Below, piece after piece: positions 1-14,299 of a stretch of 64,000 bases of DNA. The translations under genes were made by a program, and so were the position numbers. Every line of letters starts with the position of its first letter. The first letter of the stretch is position 1. Source of the stretch: Spirometra erinaceieuropaei. Lineage: Eukaryota > Platyhelminthes > Cestoda > Diphyllobothriidea > Diphyllobothriidae. The stretch covers positions 4,940,447 to 5,004,446 of the forward strand of contig CACRXP010000001.1 of NCBI GenBank assembly GCA_902702965.1. The letters run 5' to 3'. The notes under the pieces are model-generated. The model ran no database searches and was not told where the DNA came from. It saw only the letters and a list, made by a program, of their open reading frames with translations.

Positions 1-3000
1 CTTCCCCGTTGCTGCCACAGACAACAATTCAGACAGTAGAATTCCATCAAAGGACCAGTAGACCACCCAGGACTGTGCGCCCTTGCGGCATCCGCGACTC
101 GGAGGTGAGAAGGGATGGGTGGGGCTGCGAAACTGGCGTCAGTGCTCTCGCCACCAAGAACACCGTCATATCGTCGTCCGTCGCCACACTATACCCTCCG
201 AAGTCTCCTCAAAGTCCCACCAGTCATACCTGCGGTTCCTTACTCAAAAGACTAGCAACTTCGACGAAAATGGCAGCATAGGATAGTTCTGGAACCTGAT
301 GGCTGGAGTTCGGCCTACGGCTGCTATAAAGTAGCGAAGGAGGGGACCTGACTATGGAACCCTCTTAGCCACATCCAGTCGCATAGATCCCCTTGAAATT
401 GTAACAGACGGTCATAGACCGGACAGGCTGGTATGGTGGATTTTGCCCTCCTACTCGCCTTTGTTCCTGGTTGAGCACTTTTTGGTCTGAGTCAGCTTGG
501 AGAAGCAAATGAATTGCCTGGTTTGGTGAACGTCCCTCAAATATTCAGTGCGGGTCGCAAATGTCAGACGCTCCTACTAAATCTTACACATGGTTAAAAA
601 GGTTTCTCATAGACATCGGTTAGCAAATGAGTTTGGCAGGTCTCTGTTGCAAGTCACGTATCACATCTGTGTGCGTTACTACGAGTTGCATCGTTAAGAG
701 GCGCAAATTTTGCTTTTGCAGGTTCTTAAGACTTTCGAAATAGTATCCCCACACGTCCAGTGAAACGAATTTCACAAATTTTTGTACATATTTCCAAGAA
801 AGAACATGTAGCAACAAACCTGGAACAAGTGAAACTCTTTTCACGCAAAATAAACAAACATGCGCATATTAGAAGAAGCGCACGTTTCAGGGTGCCTTTA
901 GCGCAAATTTAAATCATTTGTTGACAATCCCTTTTGTGACGGAATTTTTGACTGCAAACGGCACTTAAAGGCCATTCGAAAAAGCGCGTATTTACACTCC
1001 CGAAATATTGTTTGGCTGCGACCATCCCCTTGAAAAGGATCGGCGTACCACTGTGCGTATGGTATCACTTGACAAGCCCCACCAAGTCGTAGTACCACTT
1101 TTTCCACGTTATACTAGTCAGATATTTCGATGGAGAGTTCATGAATCTCGTTCCTTAGTGCATCCTCAGGACCTTCGTGATCAAGTTCCCGGTAGTTGCG
1201 TACATATTTCGTGGCTTTATGACCGCTTGACGAATTACGTAATTTGAAATCTCAACAACAACAACAATTTGCATGAATTCTCACATCAAACTTACTGTAG
1301 TCTGGGGCTCCAAGACCTGTATTTAAAGTGCGCCTCGCGTCTGCTTGCGGGCGTAAGAAGCCGGAGAGGGGGGGGGGGGAACGAGACACGCCTTCAGACT
1401 GTTCTCTTTCGGACCGGCGGAGGCTTCAAACAAGTCGAACTTCGGGGCGCCGGGCAACGGCGATCCGGAGACCCCCACCCCAGCCCCTGCTGCCTCCCAG
1501 CCCATTCTGCGCGGTTCGCATGCTGCCGCTTAATGCGCGAGTAGTCTGTTAGTGGTACTAAAAGGCAGCCGTGGCTAACTGTGGCCCCATAGCGCTCAAC
1601 TAATGATGGGGCGTCATGTGGGTGCGTTGAAGTTTTAAAGCCGTGTGGGTGTTCGCTACCCCCCCTCCCGCATCAAATGACCTGCAGCACTAATAAATTA
1701 ACCGCTTATGGTCGTGCGTTTGCCGTCAACCCGTTCGGCGGGTGGGGACCCGTCGTCAAGGCCAGGACAGGAGCAGCTATGGTTGCTGCAGTGACTAATA
1801 ATCAGCTGACTCAGAGTCTCACTTCAAACGTTACTGTCGCCTCCGCCGTGGAGTTGGGGGAGTCAGCCCCTCTAACCCTCCCCCCCCCGCTCTCCATTTA
1901 CTCGTGTTTTTGAAGGAAAATGGGGTTGGGCGGGTTACCAACCCTTATAACCTCAAACGCTTACTTTTGATGCCTCGGAGTTGACATGTCGGCTTCCTCT
2001 ACATGAGGTGAGTAGTAGGTAGAGAGGAAGTCCGCCGTTTCGTCGACTGAAGCCTCAGAAGAGTCTGCGTTGGGGGAACCACGAAGGCGCAGACGAATGG
2101 TGACACCCTGCGGCGTGGGCCTAACTTGAAGACGCCAAACCCTGCCCTGTTCCTTGGCCCAGAGAAAGCGTAACTCACTCGAGAAGAGAACACTGCCAGG
2201 ACAGAGGGATGGAGTAAACCAACAATGAATGCTTATACTGTGAAAATCGGGCAATCGAAAGTTGGAGAAAGTCCAGGAAAAAGTACGCAAATAGGTAACC
2301 ATGCTAATAAAAGCAGACTGATTCAAAAGGAAATCCAGGGCGCATAAAAAACTGTCACCACGATGACAACTCCGAAATCAGAAGCGCTACTAATTACTCC
2401 CGTCATTTTCAGTACCAAGTCCACCGCTAGTAGGGCGTTGGGGACAAAGAGGGCTCTAATGAAGTTACGCCCCAAAGTACGGTAACTAACAAAACCTGCG
2501 TCGGTTGATAAAGAGGAAGATTAAGCAAACTCTGCACCAATTTTCTCTGGTGTAGACTAATGATTCACCTTCTTCTATTTCAAATCATAAAAGCTGGAGT
2601 CGTGCACACTCGCTATAGGTCAGAGGACAAGAACTCCGACAAAATTTCGTACCCAGACAGTTTTCGCTTTTCCGCAACAGAACGACGTTGACGACTTGTC
2701 TGGACAAAATGTCACGCAAGGGTCTTCACGTAACCCTGAGCTACAGGCCATGAACACGTTTTTTTCTGGAAGGAAGGGATTTCTCGGACCTGTAACATGC
2801 CAGAAAAATATTATCGACTCTTACTAGCCCGATGTTCTTTCTGGCGGCCTCCTAGGTGTATTGGCTCCCCCGAGGGGGAGAGACTTAGTCTTCTTGTAGC
2901 GTAAATTTACCTTTATCTCCGAGAATGAAGAAGAAAGAGATTAAAAACGAAGGCCACCCCCCCCCCTCGACATCCTACGTTTGGACAGGATCTTCCAATT

Positions 3001-6000
3001 TTATGCGAGAATTGAGGATGAAAAGAGTGAAAATCTGATAGAATGACTTCCCATTAAGAGTCAAACTGACATTTTCGTTTTCGTATTCCAGTCCTTTGAC
3101 ATCGGTGATGGCCACTTCCGTCCGACCTTTAATAATCTGAATCGCGGCCTAGAGGACCTGGTTCGATGGCATAGGTGGCAGAGCGTTTGACCGACGTGTT
3201 CGTTGATGATCTGACGGGGTACTTAATTATGTGCAAGAAAGCATATGGGGAGCGCTGGGAAACCCACGGATGAGCCGAGGTCCTCGCAGCCTAGGCTTTC
3301 AGCCAGTTCACGTGGCGGAAGCATGGTAAACCAATCGGTGTTCATATGCCACTGACCACTTGTGAGCAGAATGTGAATATTGTGCGGTCATTCCACTGAA
3401 GCTGATGAATTTCCGAACCGAACCGAACGCTTGAGGAAGAATTTACTCCAAGTTCCCACATCAGCTTCTGTATAAATCAAAATACTTAACTAGTTAAGGG
3501 CTTAACCTTCAGGCTTGTCCACTTTGGGATTGAGCTATGGCTGTCAGTGCACGCAGTTAAGACAGAAATAGCCATTTCAGACTGTCTTGTCTCTGTCGGT
3601 AACGCTTCCCGAACAAAGAGAACTATTACCGTGGATGGGAGGAGAGGAGGTAAAGGACCTCCGCTAGGAACCGTCCACTAGACTCGCAAAGTGTGCACTC
3701 ATCTCGCTCTGAAAAATGAACACGCCGGAACCACCATAATAGTGTTTGTGTTCAGTCTGCACGTAGCGACGTTTAACTACCCTGAGTTGGATCTTTGAAA
3801 ACGTCAGATCTAACTTTGGCAGGGTCCTTCGCAGATCTGGTTACGCTACGGCGCATCTTATCCCGTCTTTCTCTTGAGTTCCGGTCTAGAGCGATGACTA
3901 ATACCAGGCCAAAAACGGCTGTCCTAGCCTCCCTTACAATTGTGGGCATCAACTTCGAATAAGCGGTATAACTGGTACGCCAAAACAATGCAGAGAACTG
4001 GATGCCCAGACAGAGGTAGCCTTGTCTTCCAGAAAACACCCTTGACTCCATCCCTCAGTTGGCTCTGTCTTGTTAACTACGTGAAGTATTTACGTAAACG
4101 GGAAGCAGCAAACATTCTGGCGATGCGAGTAGCAGTTTGCTTGTTCGTTCGTTCGGCAAGTTTGTCTAGGGCTCACTGAGTAAATATAGAGTTTCTAGGG
4201 GTTGAAAGTTAGTAAACACACAGATGACGACCATAGACGAGTAATGAGACGGACGATACGCGCTTGCGAGATGCATAGTGGGGAGCGCCGCCAACGCCAA
4301 GACAGAACAGACTAGACCGTGTATAGTAAATTTGTGTCAGTGGGTACAATTTCCGGAGGGGGAGGCTTGCGTAGCATCAACCCTACTTCCCCGCTCACAT
4401 CAATAGTATTCCAACGAGAAGACTGTCAGGACGACTGCTGGTGGTGTGGGTTATAGGGGCTAAATCCGCGTGAGCCCCCGTTGACGTGCGTCACGACAAA
4501 CCTGGTCGTCACTTCCTTCATAACTGAACCCCGCCTTATATAGTTCATGAAGGTCAGGAAGAGAGGCTAGTTACACTCATCTACTTTCGTTCGTCAGTCA
4601 AAATAGCCTCTGGACTGTGGTTGCTACCTCCAGCACTGTTTCTTACAAACGTAAGTAGGAGCTGGACGTCTTAGTGGGTCAAAGAGGGATAAAAATGTCC
4701 TGTAGTTAAGCCGTTGATGCGAAGATCAGTCCAGAAAATTATCTGCTTTTCTTGAGTATCCCATATACCACGGTTAAGAAAACCGGTAGGCTATTCATGA
4801 TCCTTTCCTCCGGCCGGTTTCGGATTTATCGTTATTGGTGTCGGCGGGTGTTCAAACCAACTTAGTTGGGCTGAAACACAATTGCTGAGGAAATTAGAAG
4901 TACAAATCTCTATAGTCGGATCTAAGATTACTTACTACTACTCGCGAAGAGCTACTAGCAAGCACTTCACCGAAAGACTTGACGCGAGACGTGATCATGC
5001 AGTGAATGGGGCTCGCGCTGGTAGTCGACGGTCAAGAGCATCTCAGGAGTTTAAGCGCCTATTCAAAACGAAACCAAACGAACGGGGAAGAACAAATCCG
5101 GTGGTTAGCCTTAAGGACGTCCACTAAAATAGTTCCCAGGAAAAAAATCTTCTAAAATTGTGGACGGATGTGCAAAGGACGGCCTAACTGTAGTCTGAGG
5201 GAGCTCGGAGTCTGAAGTGGAATCTACTGAAGGCTCGAATGCGATTATATTTAGGGCATATTTGTCTAGCAAAGGACAAAAAACCGAACGCACGGCAGTC
5301 TGGGAATGCATCCAACTTCTAAAAAATCGGATGTTTAAATATCATAATATATAATGTCCACTTCGTGCATAATGATGGGATCATGGGCTGCATAACCTGA
5401 GAAAGCACGAAAGCTAGTAGGCGATCCGTGTCACCTTTTCCCATAAACAGGTCAGGTACTGGGCGACGGGGGACGGAATTAAAGGCGAAAATAGGATGAG
5501 AGCCGGGGGGAGAGGGCAGTCTGTGCCCTGCTCCCTGCGTCCAGGTGGCTAATCAACTGCAGTAAGCCGTTTCGTCTAATGCGTAACGTCTGTTTATATT
5601 ATGCCCGGTCACCTTATGGGCAATCATCTTAGTGTCCGGCAGAAGTCGGCCAGCATGTGGTGTGTCTATGCGTCCAGGAGGGCGACACAGTCACCGCGAC
5701 TAACCGGCCGCGTCAAACGATACCCCTCCTTCATCCTGACTGTTTCACAAGGCCACGCAGCACGATCGGCCTCCTTTAGCATGTGCATTGGGCGCGGCCG
5801 CAGTGACCTGAGTACAGAAACCCCTGTCAGCAAAAGGGCGATCTAGGCAGGCAAATATGCCCTTGAGAGTCCCTCACCCGTCCTCCGCCTCAACTGCAGA
5901 TAAGAATATCGATTTTATTGAGGGGGAGCAGGCAACCGATTGCGCTTATCATGAACAGGCCTGCCACGACGCGTTGCCTGCTATGAGGACTCCCGAACAA

Positions 6001-9000
6001 GGACGAATTCTATCCGACTCAACTTTTATAATTTAAAAATCTAGACATGCTGCCCAGTTCGGTGACTGTAGCAAAATTCCTTTGAGCAATTTCCCAGAAA
6101 ACATAGGGCAAGCAGGCAGAATGTGCTGAGTCCTGCTCTTAAGGCGACATTAGCCGTTAGCCGGATATTTTTTTAGTAAAATTATGAATTCCCGTCCATG
6201 CATCTTGAGCATCATTCCCCTTGAAATTTGTTGTAAAGCAACCAAAGCCCCTACCGACTTCGTATAGCGAAGGCAAAATAAGATGGGCAGCCACAGACAC
6301 GAAACACGATGAAACACGCGTGTATGGGCTTTTAACTAGTACCTGTGCTGCTCGTATGGTATCCTCTTACCCTAAAATAGGCTACTGGCTGCCTGTCGGC
6401 ATTTAACGAATATTACGCGGTTAGCCGCGGTGGCCGATGGACTTCGGCCCAGATATTCATGCTTCAAATTTTGGTCTACGCGTATAAACCCTAGAATATA
6501 CTGATCTGCTCCGAGTTCGCAGTTACTTTCTGAAGAAATAAAAAAGCAACAAGTTCTAAAAGATAGAGCGGATACGACGAAAAAACGCGCCGGAATACTC
6601 CTTTAGGACAGCTGAATCTGCCTCAAGGCAAGAACTTCGGCATCGTTCCCAATTATAGGTGTAGTGTGGACAAGTTATAACCAGTAGAATCCCCAAGGCC
6701 TTAGTAACTGTTCGCAAAATGGTGATTGCGCTTTATCCACGGCCTTCTGATGGCATTTTATGATCTGTGCCGAGAAGGACAGTCGTAGTATTAATTTATT
6801 CAAACAGAGGGCATGAGATCTAGGAGATCGAATCCAAAGATATCTTTAAATCTAAACCCACCTCCTACTTTGAGATGCATCAGGAAACAGGTTCAACCCA
6901 TGGATTGTATGCTCTGTCCAGTCAAAAGAGCTCCCCTAGTTGGTGTGAGGCAAACAAGAAAAAATCGTCCCATGTTAGCCTTCAAATTTCGACAGACTTA
7001 GGGCTGAAGGACATCCCGAATATTCCTCGACCTAAACTTCCTAAATGCTAACTAAACTGCCTACAGCATCTGGTTATCTAATTGCCAAATGATAGACAAG
7101 GACGCTCGGGACTGACTCTCAACTGCGATATGACCACTGCACATCCACTGTCGAGACTTTACAGTTTCCTGGCAATGGAATCTTGTTCATCACGTCTTTC
7201 GTCTACACTTATATTTATTGTGAAGGCCTTATTTCGAAAACTCGACCACTTGATAGAGAAACATTAAAGGGACCGACCTCTTATTTGATGCTTTAAGATC
7301 TAGGCGACGTTTCTGTTCGATGAATACTGCGTTTAACAGCAACGCAAAGTCGAAAAAATCAATTTAAATCAAAATATTCAGTGTGAAGTCAATTCCTAAT
7401 TAGGCAGTCAGGACGAACATGGAAGCGATGTGTGTCGTGAAAACGTTTGGACTGGGTTTGATTCGACAGGCATTGACTGAGATACGCCTTGACGATACTA
7501 TCGAGTCCTTACTCGGGTTCCCTCTACTTACTTGGTGAGTAAGATTCGTTCTCACGACCAGATATTAATTGGGTGCACAAGTTTCCCAAAGGTTTAAGAA
7601 GTAACTTGAAGAGCATAGGCAACTGTTATTCTCATTCCTCTATGATAAAACCGATCTGGCGCTGGCCGATTGTACGTAAAAAACGTCCCCTCTACAAGTC
7701 CCACGCCATCGGCCAGGCATAATCCTCCCCTCCAGTAACGCGCAGAGCAACGTCAGTTTGTGCAGTATCGGTAGGGTGTTTATAACCCTTTCTTAAAGAT
7801 ACTTTGGTTGAGCATAAGTGGACACAACTTATCAACTATTAGGTGCTTTGATCGTGCAAGTGGCTTGAGAACCAAAGTGGGACAACACGAGTCGGGTGCG
7901 CAGGTTCATGTAATCAAGTTTAAGGCCTACTGCGGTGTTGCTTAGTCTCAGACGCCGTAGGTTAAAGTTCAGCTGACCCAACGGACCCAACAACGGAACC
8001 GCTTAATGCAAACAGCTGAATTCCACTTTAAGTAATGCGCCTATGCATTATGATGTCAATGCCGGCTAACCGGTCAAGGAAGTGTCAAAAAGACAATTAG
8101 TCAGTTAAGTTGACAACTGAGTAGTCCATGTGTACGGAGTAATATAAATTAACAGAGAAATTGATACGGCCGCAATTCATCGAAATGATTCTTCCGAATA
8201 GTACGACGACTGTTGGCCTGGCAACGGTGCTTCTGCAACAACGAAAATATCCTGTTTCGAGTGCAGTTTTTCCGTACCATCGTAATAGAGGTCTAGTTCA
8301 AGCTCTCAGGTGACGCGCATGCCGGATCTCAGTTTCACTTAACAAGTCGGACATCGCCGAGGCATAAGATTCAGCAAAGTAAAAAACTTCCTACTTCAAG
8401 AACTTTCAAAGACACCTCAAAACCTGGATGAAGCTGGCATAGGAAGTGGGAAACTTACTGAAAATACTTCATGAGATTCGGTGTCGTAAGGAGTTGCTTG
8501 CACTCCGGTTACTCTCAGTCTTGTTTTTTTCTTTAGGAAAATCTCGTAACGGCTAGCAGTCCTTTTTTAAACTGACACTTTCCAGTACTGTTTTATTTAC
8601 CTAGGCAAGCAATATAAACAGAACGGAAGACGGTTGGCGTTTATGTAGTCATCTTCTTTTGACATTTTTGTATTGAACGAAATACACTACCTTGGTGAAC
8701 ATTATTGTTACATCTCCTATTTGAAATGTCGATTATGCAGACTTGCCGAATGTTGCAGGGCACTAAGGGCAATAATGCCAGAAATCACAGCTTTCAATTG
8801 ATTTAGTAAACCAATAAATTGCAGCATAAACAACGTTTATTAACAATCAATCCGAGATATGCTTTCTTTTGACAATCTTCCGAGGTCTGATTCTGAAGAT
8901 GTTGATCTTGTTTGGATAAAGTAAAGGTTTTGTATTACCGTTGTTCAGAATAATCATCAAGTATAACTTCCAACATACTTCTTATTTTGAGAGATTTATT

Positions 9001-10127
9001 AGTGCTTTACACGGGGTGCAGAAAACAACTTTGGTATTTGCGTGAACCGGCAATGTGTGCCTACGTTGAGCAAACGCTTTGTGTTCTAATGACGTAAGGG
9101 CCGACTTTAATTTGTTTATTTGTTTGTCTTATTTGGTTACGTTGGCCGAAAACAAGTCTTTTCTAAAATGTTCGAAGCCATTTATACAGTGGATTCACAT
9201 ACAATATTTGTAAGCATACCAACGAACTATGTTATACCTATGGAAGCTTTCCACAAACATTCGTAGAAATGTTTTGAGAAGGAAAGCCGTCGACTTTTCA
9301 AAATAAACTAATTTGTATAGTAAACTAGAACACATTTATGGAGACCAACAATTTCAACTTCATCACAAGTTAGAAAAGCAAGGGCATCCTGTTAATTGTG
9401 TATCTCTTTCCCAGGCTGACTTACACCTGAATAAAAATAGAATGAAACCGACAGTTTTGTCTAAAGAACGGAAAGCATAACACTGACACCGCTGTCAGAA
9501 ACATATACGAATTTGCTACAATTAAAGTACATCAGTAGCTGTATTGAAAACAGTCAAAGCCTCTTCTCTGTTACAAGAGTAGCAGATATGTTTTGCACAC
9601 TTCTAACGAACTAACCAACAGGCCAGGCCGTTACTGCTTCCGATACTATTTCAGGAGTTAAAGACAGTTGGATTTGCCTTCTATGTGATTAAATTGCACA
9701 ATCCGTTTGCTTCCATATGCACACTATATAGCGCTTATACGTTTCAAGATGAAATGAAGGCAACCAATGTATTTTTGATTACAAATAACAGATTTAATAA
9801 GCAAACATAAACCGCTGGAATGTTGGGATTCCTGAAATACAAAACTGTCAAAATATAAGTGACTTGCAGATATTTAAGCTGATGCATGGACCTTCTACAA
9901 GTAAGTAACGACCACAATTCTACTGTTTTGATTACCCTTTACCAAATTTGGTGCAAGAAAGGTGGCTGATAAACGGCTAAAAATATGAATACGTTTTTCG
10001 ACGATAATTGCTTTCCCACTTTTCCAGGAACAAAAAGTTCAAAAACTTTATTGATAGGTAACAAGACCACCATGCCAAACCACCAAATAATTGAGCGGCA
10101 GATGGGAAATGTGATAAGAAAACTTAC
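1..10127. other. No supported gene; mostly non-coding DNA
   Basis: No open frame longer than about 120 codons occurs here, and none shows a recognisable domain or convincing splice sites at both ends. The stretch at 1,330-1,920 is more GC-rich than its surroundings and holds short G and C homopolymers (for example 1,369-1,379 and 1,882-1,890). From about 8,500 onward the base composition becomes clearly more AT-rich. No tandem array, RNA gene or terminal repeat was seen. Old transposon remnants could be present but too decayed to recognise by eye. Confidence 0.5.
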
Positions 10128-10854
10128 TGCATTTTTAACTTCTTCAGAGGTGATTCGGCCGTTTGCAAAATTTGAAGGTCAAAGAAATTTGAAGCGCTTA
10201 TCCCTGGAACATCAAGTTGAAGGACAGGAAAACCATGGACATTCGAGAGGAGGGTCACTGTCTCGGTGTCTGGTCGACGGACGATAGTGACAATTGGTAA
10301 CTTCATATGCTTGTATATCAAAGAATTGGTGACATCATCTCGTTCCATCAGGCGTTCACTTTGGGTAAAAGACACAGAATCCAGTGCGGTTACGTTATAA
10401 AAGATTATAAGTTCGCTTTTCTCAGACAAGGACACTTTCGCCTGTCGCCGCATGAAGTCCAAATCAATTTCAGCCGCACATTCCGCCTCTTTGGCACAAT
10501 TTATAAGACACGAAGAAGACGATAAAACATGGTCTCCAAAGGACGGCATTGTAACATCAAAGTTGCACATTAGCAATGCTTTCCTCTTTGCAATTAGATG
10601 AGCGTTTTCTACCGAGCATAACACGAAGAGCTTCGGTAAATCATTTCCATGCATTTCCAGCCGATGGCTGCTGAGGAACGCCGACATACTTGACATATTA
10701 TAATCATGTCGGGATTCGACTCCGCCAAGTTGTGCGTCAATAAATCCCGTTTTAGATGGCTGAATAAAATACATAGAGCGCTTTCCGGATGACGAATTGG
10801 AGTATTTCTCAAAAGCAAGGTCGACTGGGTGGGTAAATATTTCATAGTTAATGC
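10128..10854 (-). CDS. Candidate internal exon of an unrecognised gene
   Basis: An open frame of about 242 codons runs on the minus strand and is bounded by plausible splice sites. A TTTTAG acceptor lies just upstream of base 10854 and a GTAAGT donor begins at base 10127, so the exon would start with two bases of a split codon and end one or two bases into another. The translation begins near INYEIFTHPVDLAFEKY and ends near SPLKKLKMQ. It is of mixed composition with no low complexity, no signal peptide, no obvious membrane segment and no motif that I recognise. It is much longer than neighbouring random frames. The small frames on the opposite strand are shadows. Neighbouring exons could not be found with confidence; a 118-codon minus-strand frame at 11,911-12,267 is a weak candidate for an upstream exon. 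The function is unknown, and a chance open frame remains possible. Confidence 0.4.
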
Positions 10855-13800
10855 CTAAAATGTTTTAAAAATATAAAAATAAATGCACCTTCGATAACAG
10901 AAAAAAATATGCAGCTGAAAAGCACACATATCAGCACAAGTCTCGAACACATGCACGACATTGCTGAATAATTCGAAAACGTTGAAATCCAAGGTCACGT
11001 TAACAGACCTGTTTTATGTAGTAAAAATTTGCTGTTTGTGCACATGGACGGCCGGATAGCGATTGCCTTTTTTGCCAAATAATAAATTGTCCCCCTATCA
11101 AGAAAATTCTTCAGTACGTGCAATGTTTCCGGAACTCCGCGTCAATTCTCTGAGAACTGTCAGATACTGTTTTTGAAGAACCATCTGATCTAAAGAAGGG
11201 AGTTGGCAGAACAGCAGTTTTTTTAAAAATTTATTATCAGTTTATCATCTTTTTATTGTTCGCTTTTCATATCAAACATTCACGACTGATAGAACAATCG
11301 TCTAAAAATTTAACTATAATTTTTGGTAAGCAAGTCAGCGTCAGATGCGATGCTCGCGCTATAAAGAATTGTCGTTTCACTGTAATGCCCGCTTTGAAAA
11401 ATCGTCTTTAATTATTGAAGGTCCTTTATGAGCTGTGTTCTTTTTCAACCCAAAATTACAAATACATTACTGTATTCATGAGGGAAAACTTCAGCCCATA
11501 TATAATACACCTATTGAATTTTACTAATGCACGGCTAAGTATAACTGTTCTTCTTCAGTAAGCAGCTGGGTTAACTATTTTGGAATTTATATGAAAAATT
11601 CCCTATGTTAATCAGCAACATGACAAATGCAGAAACGCCCTAGGCCCCTAGGCTTTCTGATCGCTGCATAGATGGCTGAACGAAACTGCGTAAATCGTCA
11701 TGACCTTCGCCGTTTCCGTTTCGTCTTCTCAACTGCACCTTACTCTTATGATACGTGGCAACAAACCAGACGAATTGTCACTTCTACACTAGTCCACAAA
11801 GTAGTCAGTGCATCTTATAAATATAATAATTCCATTCGATTCCAGTTTACAGGCATTTTCAGGGGAAGCTTAATCACAAATACGGCCAGCATTGAAAAAA
11901 CTCCTGATAATTAAATAACGTGGATGGCGTTTTGTATAGATTGGAGGGTACAGGAAAAAACTGCTGTCCATGAAATCACGGCAGTCAAGAAAGGGATGAG
12001 TAGCACCGCATCGCATATTTTCAGTTGCCATTTCTTTTCATAAAATAAGGACTGGAATAAACAGAGGCACTGACGAAAAGTGGTTACTATTGGCTGAAGA
12101 AATTGTCTTTGGTGAGACCGGCCTTGGGGAGCAGAGACCACGAACGTCATCACTACGGGATATTCCATAGGTGGATTCAGCACCAAAAATTTGTAGGAGT
12201 TATTCTGGATGTGAAAAACGCGTAATAGGTCTCTTAAAGAAGAAATAATTTTGTAGACTTTCCACATTCCGGATTAACTTATTCAAAATAGCAATTGCGA
12301 TCACAGAAACGAACCGACGATTTTTAACAATACGTGATATTTAACGCCTGTATCTTTTCGGGGTCATGTTTGAGAGTCGAAGTCGCTAAGGTCTGCATAT
12401 AGTTCAACCCGTAGCGTCATTATTAATCCAGGTGTGATCGACATACAACTACCGGGCATTGTTGGACTCAAAGTTTACTAAATTGCCGTTCGATCTCATC
12501 TTGCTGTTTTTTTCGGTCACATTTGTCATGTTCGTGTATAGGAAACGCGGTTGTTTATACCTTTCCATGAGTCCAGATGGATGCTATTATACAGACTCGG
12601 ATGATAAAGTCTAGGTTGTGGTTCCGATCTAATCAAGTATGGCAATCGCTCCAGTGTCAGTAGCATAACCTCCTTCACAGTATCCCATAGCTTACACCCT
12701 GTACCATCACCGATAAATCCCCACCCAAGTCAACAAATACCAATGGAGTGTACGGACTTGCTCTCGACATACACCTCAGCCGACGGTTTTCTCCACCCTC
12801 CCTATTATCCTGGCTTATCCCTGTCACCCGCTGTCCCTCACGCTGCCGATAACACTACCGTTGGTACTTTTCAAATTCACCCATTGTAACGATTCCTCAT
12901 CCATTGAATTTCTCTCCCTAACTCCCATCTGGGAAGAGAGCCGGCTTGGTCGTGCTCTCGCTCAAGGGGCTGTGACACACTCTATACTATTGTTCGGAAC
13001 GTGTCTCTCATGTGCTGAACGTGTTCTCTCGGCCGGCTGCCAACTGATTTTCACCAGCTTTCCAACCTTTTTATGCAGAATTCAGTATCCTCTCACCTGC
13101 CGTTCAACACCTCTATTCGGGATCTGGTCTGAAGGTCGTAGTGGCTAAGATATGCATATGAATTAAACTACTGCAACCTAGGGACTCACAGGGCAAATCA
13201 ATCCGTCTGTATGCGCAACACACCACCCGGCCTGATTACAATGGCCCAGTTCTTTCAAAGTAACAGGGGCTGGCTCGGAGTCTAGATGAGCCGAGTTTTA
13301 ATAGAGGCCGTATTCGAACGAAACCACTGAGCCTCATTCCTCGTCCTGGAAGAACCGACTTGCCCTCCCAGGTGATTACTTCCTAAGCCACGACTTCAAA
13401 ACACGCATTTGGATTCTAGCACGCATGAATTTTCGATGGTCAGGAAAGTGCTGGAATGCAGTGGTAATGGATTTCGAAATACTGACCTCGCGCTCCATTT
13501 CCTCTCACATACGGCAGTTCGGTGTCCGATCCGGCCAGCCTCCCGTTATCGAGCTTAGTCGCAAGTGGCTGGCGAAACGTGAGGCCTACTTCCATGCACT
13601 CCATCACATCCCCTTTGTATGCTAATGACTATTGGCAGCGCGGAATCTATGCAGACTGGTGAAGGTGCGCAGTTCTTAAATTTTGCCGTGCGTCTGTTGC
13701 AAGCTTGTGTCCCTACATCACAGCGAAATAAACTAAACGACAGATAATTGCATTTATGGCTCATGAAACCAAGCGCAGCCCACATTACTTACCCAGAAGC

Positions 13801-14299
13801 TTCTTCCAATTTCCCAAAGAAGGAGGCTGAATTATAGAACGTAACGATTTTCTTTGTTTTAGACTGGCTTGAAGGGATTAGCAGGAATGTTACTAAACTA
13901 TCGAAAGCCAGATACATAATTCCTTGTACTCCCTATTCAAAAAGTAAAAATATCTCTCTCATTTGCTGTCGGTAAGCGCACTGTGGTTTGACGCCAACAA
14001 TTCCGGCCATGTATGAGTTAGACTGTCAACATGACTAGTGATTTGTTCAAGGTATCAGCACATACCACCTGCGCGTTTGCACACCATGCTCCATTTTGGG
14101 AGAGGCGGAGATTTGTTTTTGCTCGCGGTCGGGCAACACGTGTCTTTGGTACAAGCATTTTTATGAAGTTACATAGGTATCTATTGGAGAAGATGCCCGG
14201 TGGGACGTACGATTTCGGTCCTTGTGCTGTATGGTGTGCTGGTGTGACGAAAGAGTGTCCGGGCGCAACTGAGTTTATGCGGCCGGGGGGGGGGGGGTA
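10855..14299. other. No supported gene
   Basis: AT-rich DNA up to about 12.4 kb, more mixed afterwards. Apart from the weak minus-strand frame at 11,911-12,267, which lacks clear splice sites, nothing supports a gene. A run of twelve or more G residues lies near 14,285-14,297, directly beside the Penelope-like remnant that follows. Confidence 0.45.

Noticed and set aside
1961..2326. 121-codon minus-strand frame
   Set aside because: It looked protein-like in its second half, but no family could be named and there are no convincing splice sites.
12378..13165. Possible terminal direct repeats (similar 25-mers ending GCATAT near 12,400 and 13,155)
   Set aside because: The similarity is short and stops at once, with no element ends, target duplication or coding sequence between.
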